From Gelatoporia subvermispora B (lineage: Eukaryota > Basidiomycota > Agaricomycetes > Polyporales > Gelatoporiaceae), in contig KB445791.1 of the NCBI GenBank assembly GCA_000320605.2, forward strand, positions 3,274,576 to 3,338,575: 64,000 nucleotides of DNA, in the 5' to 3' direction. The notes under the pieces are model-generated. The model saw nothing but the letters and a program-made list of their open reading frames with translations. It did not search any database and was not told where the DNA came from. Of this stretch, positions 59,141 through 64,000 are shown piece after piece. The position numbers and the translations under genes were made by a program. Position 1 is the stretch's first letter; each line of letters opens with the position of its first letter.

Positions 59141-59690
59141 GATGATGATGGTATTGGTCAAAGCCGACGAGGCTAGCGCGACGACGATGGGCGCGGGCAC
59201 AAACGGCGGGGGGCCAACCGCCACTTGCGCGCGGGGATGTCTTAGTCAGCGATGCAGCTCGCTGGCGAACATACCGGATATGGCAAGTTTTACGGTAGCC
59301 GTCAAGTAGATTGGCCGGCTAGCGGGAAGCGGAGGCAGCAGGTGGGAGGGAAGCTCTGATAGAGAGCCATGCTGGGCCACGCTGACCAGGATGGGCTAGG
59401 TACAATCGCGAGCATGCCAGATAGCATCTCAGCTGGCCATTCATGCGAAGCTCCCGCGACCCCGTTAGAGTAGGATGATAGCGAGCGATGGCAAGCGACG
59501 ACCGACACCCCGTTCCCAGCCAAATTCCTGTGGGAGCTGTGGGAGTCCTTCCGCCCGCCAGCCCCATTTGTTCCAGACCGCCTCCCCGTTCTGATCGCCC
59601 TTGTCTCGCCTTCATTTTCTCCCTGCCGGCCACCCTCTTCCCTCTTATTTACGTCCCCACCTCTGTCCTCCCATTCAACTCACGTCCGCC
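59141..59690. promoter_or_regulatory. Divergent interval YTH1 / P450
   Basis: A 550-base interval between divergent starts. Its right end is strongly pyrimidine-rich (CTCCCTGCCGGCCACC, CTTCCCTCTTATTTAC), a common leader type in fungi. Frames here extend YTH1 exon 1 or are chance. Confidence 0.4.
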
Positions 59691-61924
59691 ATGATACCCC
59701 CACACGAGTTCTCGGATCGCGCACGCGCCGTTCTCGCGCCCTGTCTCTATCTCGCTTGTCTCGTCCTTCTTTACTTCTTATTTCGCAGAAGCAAGGGCAG
59801 CCGCCCTCCCTTCCCACCCGGTCCAAAGGCGTCATGGTTTGGTTCTGTCAATCTCCCCAAGTCCTACCAGTGGGTTACATACGCTGAATGGCGCAAAACA
59901 TACGGTTGGCACAGTGGCTACTCTGATTGTGATGATCGAGATTCATGTTGACGCGTCGATGGCTTGATCAGGGGATTTGATCTACATTCGAGTCTTTGGC
60001 AATCCCATCATCATATTGAATTCAGCTCGCGCCGCGGATGACCTCCTCAACAAACGCAGCGGAATCTACTCATCCAGGCCCGTTAGGACCATGGTCTACG
60101 ATCTGTATGTCGTTCCTTCCACCCAATGCATTACTCGGATCATGAAAGGCTGCTTGTAGCATGGGATGGGCATGGCTCTTCTCGACGCAGCCGTACGGCG
60201 GCTGGTGGCGAAAACACAGGACACTCTTTCACCAATATTTTCAACTCAACACCATCGAGCAGTATTACCCTGTTCAGCTCAAAGAGGCCTATGTCATGCT
60301 GCGCAATCTATTAGATACGCCTGACAAGTTTTACCCCCATATTCGAAGGTGAGATCATCGGATTGCAACCAGATAGCTATGAAACATAATGCGACTACTA
60401 CTTCAACAGGACGGCAGCTGCTATAGTTATTCAAATTACATATGGCCACCAGGTATGGCTTCTCCCGCGATGTCCAACAATCTCGCCTTTACATGGCTTC
60501 CAGATAGCGCCCGAAGGCGATTGGTATGTCACTCTGGCTGACAAGGCAATCACTACACTCGGAAAAGCTGGCATCTTTGGGACCTACATCGTCGACTATC
60601 TGCCAATCCGTAAGGAATTATTCGCTGTTATGGCCTGCGTCAGCTCAAGCGTCCATCTTGTTCTAGTCAAGTATATTCCAACCTGGTTCCCTGGCGCGAA
60701 ATTCAAGCGCCTGGCTGCAGAATGGCGCACATTGAACCAGGAGATGGTCAACAAACCATTCGATATGGTGAAGGAACGAGTAGTATGTCTTTGCTTATCT
60801 ATTATGTCGCTCCCGATACAAGTAGTTTTTGGTCCAGCTTTCGGGAAACTCTACGACACCTTCTATCACTGCCGCCGAGATTGAGAATTGGCTACAATCT
60901 GGCCAAGACTCAGAGCGCGAGCAGCTCATCAGAAACATTGGAGGTATCGTGTATGCAGGTGTGTCTCGCGTCACAGCGTATATTTCTCGAAATATCTGAC
61001 TCACAAACCTGTGTAGCGGGTGCCGATACGGTGCGTCTTTTGACGTCTAAGCAATTATAAAAACCGTTCTGAACCTTTCGCAAGACTGTCACTGCAATTT
61101 ACTCGTTCTTCCTAGCCATGATGGTCCATCCAGAAGTGCTCGCAAAGGCCCAAGCCGAAATCGACAGAGTTGTAGGTGGCGATCGTCTCCCAAATTTCGA
61201 GGATCGGAAGTCCCTTCCGTATATCGACTGGGTTGTGTGGGAGTGCCTACGGTGGATTCCTGGTTAGTAATGACTTACTGAATTTCGTGCATCTTCTGAC
61301 AAGCAGACAGTGACACCCCTTGGGATCGCGCACGCCAGCATCCATGATGATGTCTACAACGAGTACTATATTCCAAAAGGCACAACCATACTTCCCAACG
61401 TCTGGTGAGGGATGATCCCTATGCTGCAGATCCGAGCGCTGATTTCTTTGCAGGGGAATGCTGCATGATGAAGCGACGTATCCGGAGCCGTTCAGGTTCC
61501 ATCCCGAGCGTTATGCGGATCCGAAGGCTAATGAGAAATTGGGCATCAATGAGGTGCCAGGGATCTCCTTCGGATTCGGCCGACGGTGACGTGTTCCCTT
61601 CATGTAACCTGTAACCTGCGCTGACAGCAGACTCGTTGCCAGCGAGTGCCCTGGACGTCATCTCGCGATCAACACAGTCTGGATCACCGTCGCGACTGTG
61701 GCCGCCGCTTTCAACATCAGGAAGCCACTGGGCGACAACGACGTGCCAATAGAGCCGGTCATAAATTGTACCCCAGGGTCGTTGGTGTATGTGCCTGTCC
61801 TGCGCAAACATTCTGCGATTGACATTGTTCCCGCGACAGACGGCCATTGCCGTTCCTTTGCAGCATTACACCCCGATCGGAGGCTGCCGCGGCGCTCATC
61901 CGACAGGCATCTGAGAACCATTGA
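59691..61924 (+). CDS. Cytochrome P450 monooxygenase, membrane-anchored
   Basis: Start at 59691 gives an N-terminal anchor ([18 protein letters not shown]), basic residues and the [10 protein letters not shown] hinge. Helix-C region: [18 protein letters not shown]-helix: [20 protein letters not shown] with the oxygen-activating Ala-Gly-x-Asp-Thr-Thr. ExxR is in ECLRWIP and the PERF-like motif in FHPERYAD. The heme loop [14 protein letters not shown] forms after splicing an intron with acceptor just before 61643; the Cys codon is 61647-61649. The last exon reads [20 protein letters not shown] and stops at 61924. About a dozen short introns. All key residues are intact. The CYP family and substrate cannot be told; the gene could act in secondary metabolism or detoxification. 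Confidence 0.93.
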
Positions 61925-62242
61925 CCACATTCGTTAGACTTTTTTAATCCTAACATCTCATATGGCTATTCTGAGTTGTTTGACCCACCATGTATCACTT
62001 ACGAACCGCGATGACACACCTTGCAAACGCGGTGATACGGGATCGGCGCCATCATCACTGCGGTCTGCTTCTGATGCGCAAAGTTCAAGAGCGCGCAGGG
62101 CACTTTGCGCTTCTTACGCACACTGAGCAAACTACCGACAGACTAAAATAGCTGAGCCTCTAAGCAAGAAAAGGCAATATTGCATCCGCGGCACGCCCCA
62201 TGTACGCTCTACGCTCTAATACAATGTCTTACAATTACTACA
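61925..62242. other. 0.3 kb convergent flank P450 / PHA2
   Basis: Convergent 3' flanks only. No gene or clear structure was seen. Confidence 0.5.
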
Positions 62243-63402
62243 TCACCACATTCCAAGTAGCGCTGCGTCGCCGCCCGCGGCCGCTACCCTCTCGAGCCCC
62301 GCCTGGACCCGGCTCAGCCACAGCGCGTCCGCCGCGCTCGTGTCGACGTGGCCGCCGGGGCTCGGCGGGCCTGCCGTGTCCTCAAGCTCAATAAAATATA
62401 CATCCTCGAATGGGACGGTGCTGAGGGATGGGCGGCGATCGACACGGGCAACGGGCTGGCCGAACGTTGTGAGGAGCGCGCTAAGTATGAGATTGATTGG
62501 CCGACGGGATGCAGCGGGGAATGCGGGGTCGGGGGGCCTAGGCCCGAGTCGTACGAGTGCGTAACGCCGGGAGGGGAGCGGCGCGCTGAAGGGCGGTGGA
62601 GCGGTGAGGGAGGACGAGAGGACGTAGAAGCGTGTGAGGTTCGCTAGAAGTAGGCTGGTGAGATCGGGACCGGGACCGAACGCATAGGGTACGCACTGTT
62701 TTGGTCTTGAATGTCTGCCTGGAGGACCTCCAGCCCGTCGAACACGGTCGTGCAGACTGATGCGCAGATGGCGGCACTCGTAGACGGTTGGTCTGCCTCG
62801 TCCTCGGACAGCAAAGACTGTGCAGCAGCAGAGGTAGATGATGTCTTCACGAGGGCTGCGCCTGGCACCTTCTCGGCAAGGAATTGTCTACATTGTCCTA
62901 GAGCCTGGCGGTTGCCGCCTGCATTAGTTCTGTGCTGCGACAATGAACAAACTTCGTACTCACTTGTTCATGGCTCAGGACTATCTGGATGTCCTCGAGC
63001 TTTGTACCACGTCTTGCGACCAGACAGTGTCTCACGGTGAGCGTACTTGCGCCTCGCACAAAGATTCGCTCGCCGACCTCTGGCAGACGGAGCACATCGT
63101 ATGTCTCTACGACACTTCCATGAATGCTGTTCTCTTGTGGTATCAATGCGAAGGGTATCTCGTCGGAGACGCTGCTAAGCACGTCTGGAGCAAAGTTGAG
63201 ACGTCAAGACGGTTGCAGAGGCCTTTTGACGCACCTGTGATCGTCTCTTTCTCTACATACTGCACATTGCTGCCGAAGGTGTCGACTGCACACTGTGTAC
63301 ACGTACGTCAACGACGTCCTCAGCCACGTGGCAGAGGCAAACCTGATATGAATGAGAGCCAAGGGGGCCCAGGACGGCCGTCTTCGGCAGCTCGTCAGTC
63401 AT
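62243..63402 (-). CDS. PHA2: Prephenate dehydratase (phenylalanine biosynthesis)
   Basis: Converts prephenate to phenylpyruvate. Start [20 protein letters not shown] is at 63402; the first intron follows at SYQ. Further exons give [14 protein letters not shown], then [20 protein letters not shown] (substrate-binding NSxxG), [41 protein letters not shown] and [19 protein letters not shown], then LTRFYVLS (the catalytic TRF motif). The C-terminal ACT-type region is [40 protein letters not shown], ending GDAALLGMW. The usual Phe-binding GALV and ESRP motifs are changed here (INLI and DRRP), so feedback control may differ. Frames at 62.5-62.7 kb on the plus strand are shadows. Confidence 0.9.
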
Positions 63403-63761
63403 GGAAGTCTGTGTGGTCGTTTCAAGGCCGAGAGTCACTGATGTGCAGTGTTGGTGTCCATCATTGACTCTCAGCTTATGTGGCCTCTAGGGCTCTGCGA
63501 GGCATGATATCCGCCAGTAACGGTCGGCACAGTGTCGAAAGACATGTCAGAAAATGAATACTCCGGGTCGGAGGTCAGATGTTGGACAGCATATCGGAGA
63601 TCACATTGCGGGAAGCATACATCGCGGGAGGAACATACAGACGCGATCGGTACACGACCTCCTCAATCCTGTACCCCTACATTTCTCAGTATAACTAATC
63701 TAAAGACGCCGATGCACAAGACCTGCATCGTGTATCGATGACCGCCGCAAATCGTTGAACT
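63403..63761. other. 0.36 kb, PHA2 promoter side
   Basis: This holds the upstream region of PHA2. Short plus frames are present without support. Confidence 0.45.
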
Positions 63762-64000
63762 TTAGCCTTGCTCAACCACGCCCATCAAGGCCAAGCTGGC
63801 GCACTGCGGACCGGCCTCCATGACAAAGTACAGTAATCGCACACAGCCTTGCACTCGATTGCAAAGTCCACAAGCCGGATACCGCAAGCGCAGTCGTGAG
63901 CGCAGCGAGCATCGCTTCGCGGAGAGAGTCCCCAGACGCACATAGCGCATAGCTGAGTGCAGCAAGATGCAGGACGCCATCCGGGGGGCTGGACACTCAA
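63762..64000 (-). CDS. Possible 3' end of a gene entering from the right edge
   Basis: A minus-strand frame runs from the edge to a stop codon near 63774 and reads SSPPDGVLHLAALSYALCAS, then SLREAMLAALTTALAV and onwards. It is rich in Ala/Leu helix-like sequence, but I recognise no family. All three minus frames are open over much of this stretch, so the choice of frame is uncertain and it may be non-coding. Confidence 0.25.
   Translation of the reverse strand, partial: ECPAPRMASCILLHSAMRYVRLGTLSAKRCSLRSRLRLRYPACGLCNRVQGCVRLLYFVMEAGPQCASLALMGVVEQG

Overview
This is nuclear DNA from a filamentous basidiomycete, most likely an Agaricomycete. Most genes are split by short introns (about 50-60 bases, GT...AG). 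Coding DNA is moderately GC-rich, and genes lie on both strands without operons. The protein set is fungal and eukaryotic: a Pil1/Lsp1 eisosome protein, a Zn2Cys6 regulator, a membrane-anchored P450, secreted double-psi-beta-barrel proteins, a GRIP golgin, PEX14 and mitochondrial EF-Tu. I found no virus, insertion sequence, CRISPR array, rRNA or convincing tRNA.

Layout. 0.3-8.8 kb holds PIL1-like (-), the NAA40/NAT4 histone N-acetyltransferase (-), RIO2 kinase (+) and SPF30/SMNDC1 (-), with a 2.3 kb gap after RIO2. 8.8-12 kb has no gene I can support. 12-16 kb carries a divergent pair of unrecognised paralogues, the most interesting unexplained item in the window. 17-23.7 kb is a block of translation and organelle genes: eIF4E (+), complex I ESSS/NDUFB11 (+), glycine cleavage H protein (-), mitochondrial EF-Tu (-) and PEX14 (+). 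24-36 kb holds a GRIP golgin (+), a large helical protein that is probably Mediator subunit 5 (+), a vacuolar-type Zn2+ CDF transporter (-) and eIF3h (+). 36.8-41.5 kb is a tandem array of three secreted double-psi-beta-barrel proteins. 42.5-53.6 kb holds IPI1 (-), an NGL2-type exonuclease (+), a RhoGEF (-), an unrecognised two-segment membrane protein (+) and a YjbQ/UPF0047 protein (+). 54.8-63.4 kb holds a Zn2Cys6 transcription factor (+), YTH1/CPSF30 (-), a cytochrome P450 (+) and prephenate dehydratase (-). A fragment of another minus-strand reading frame may enter at the right edge.

Most genes are conserved housekeeping genes that do not form a pathway together, although RIO2 and IPI1 both act in ribosome assembly. 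Accessory content is limited to the 12-16 kb pair, the barrel array, and the regulator/P450 neighbourhood. Gene models were spliced by eye from reading frames, splice signals and family conservation. Outer ends are usually firm; individual splice sites are less so.
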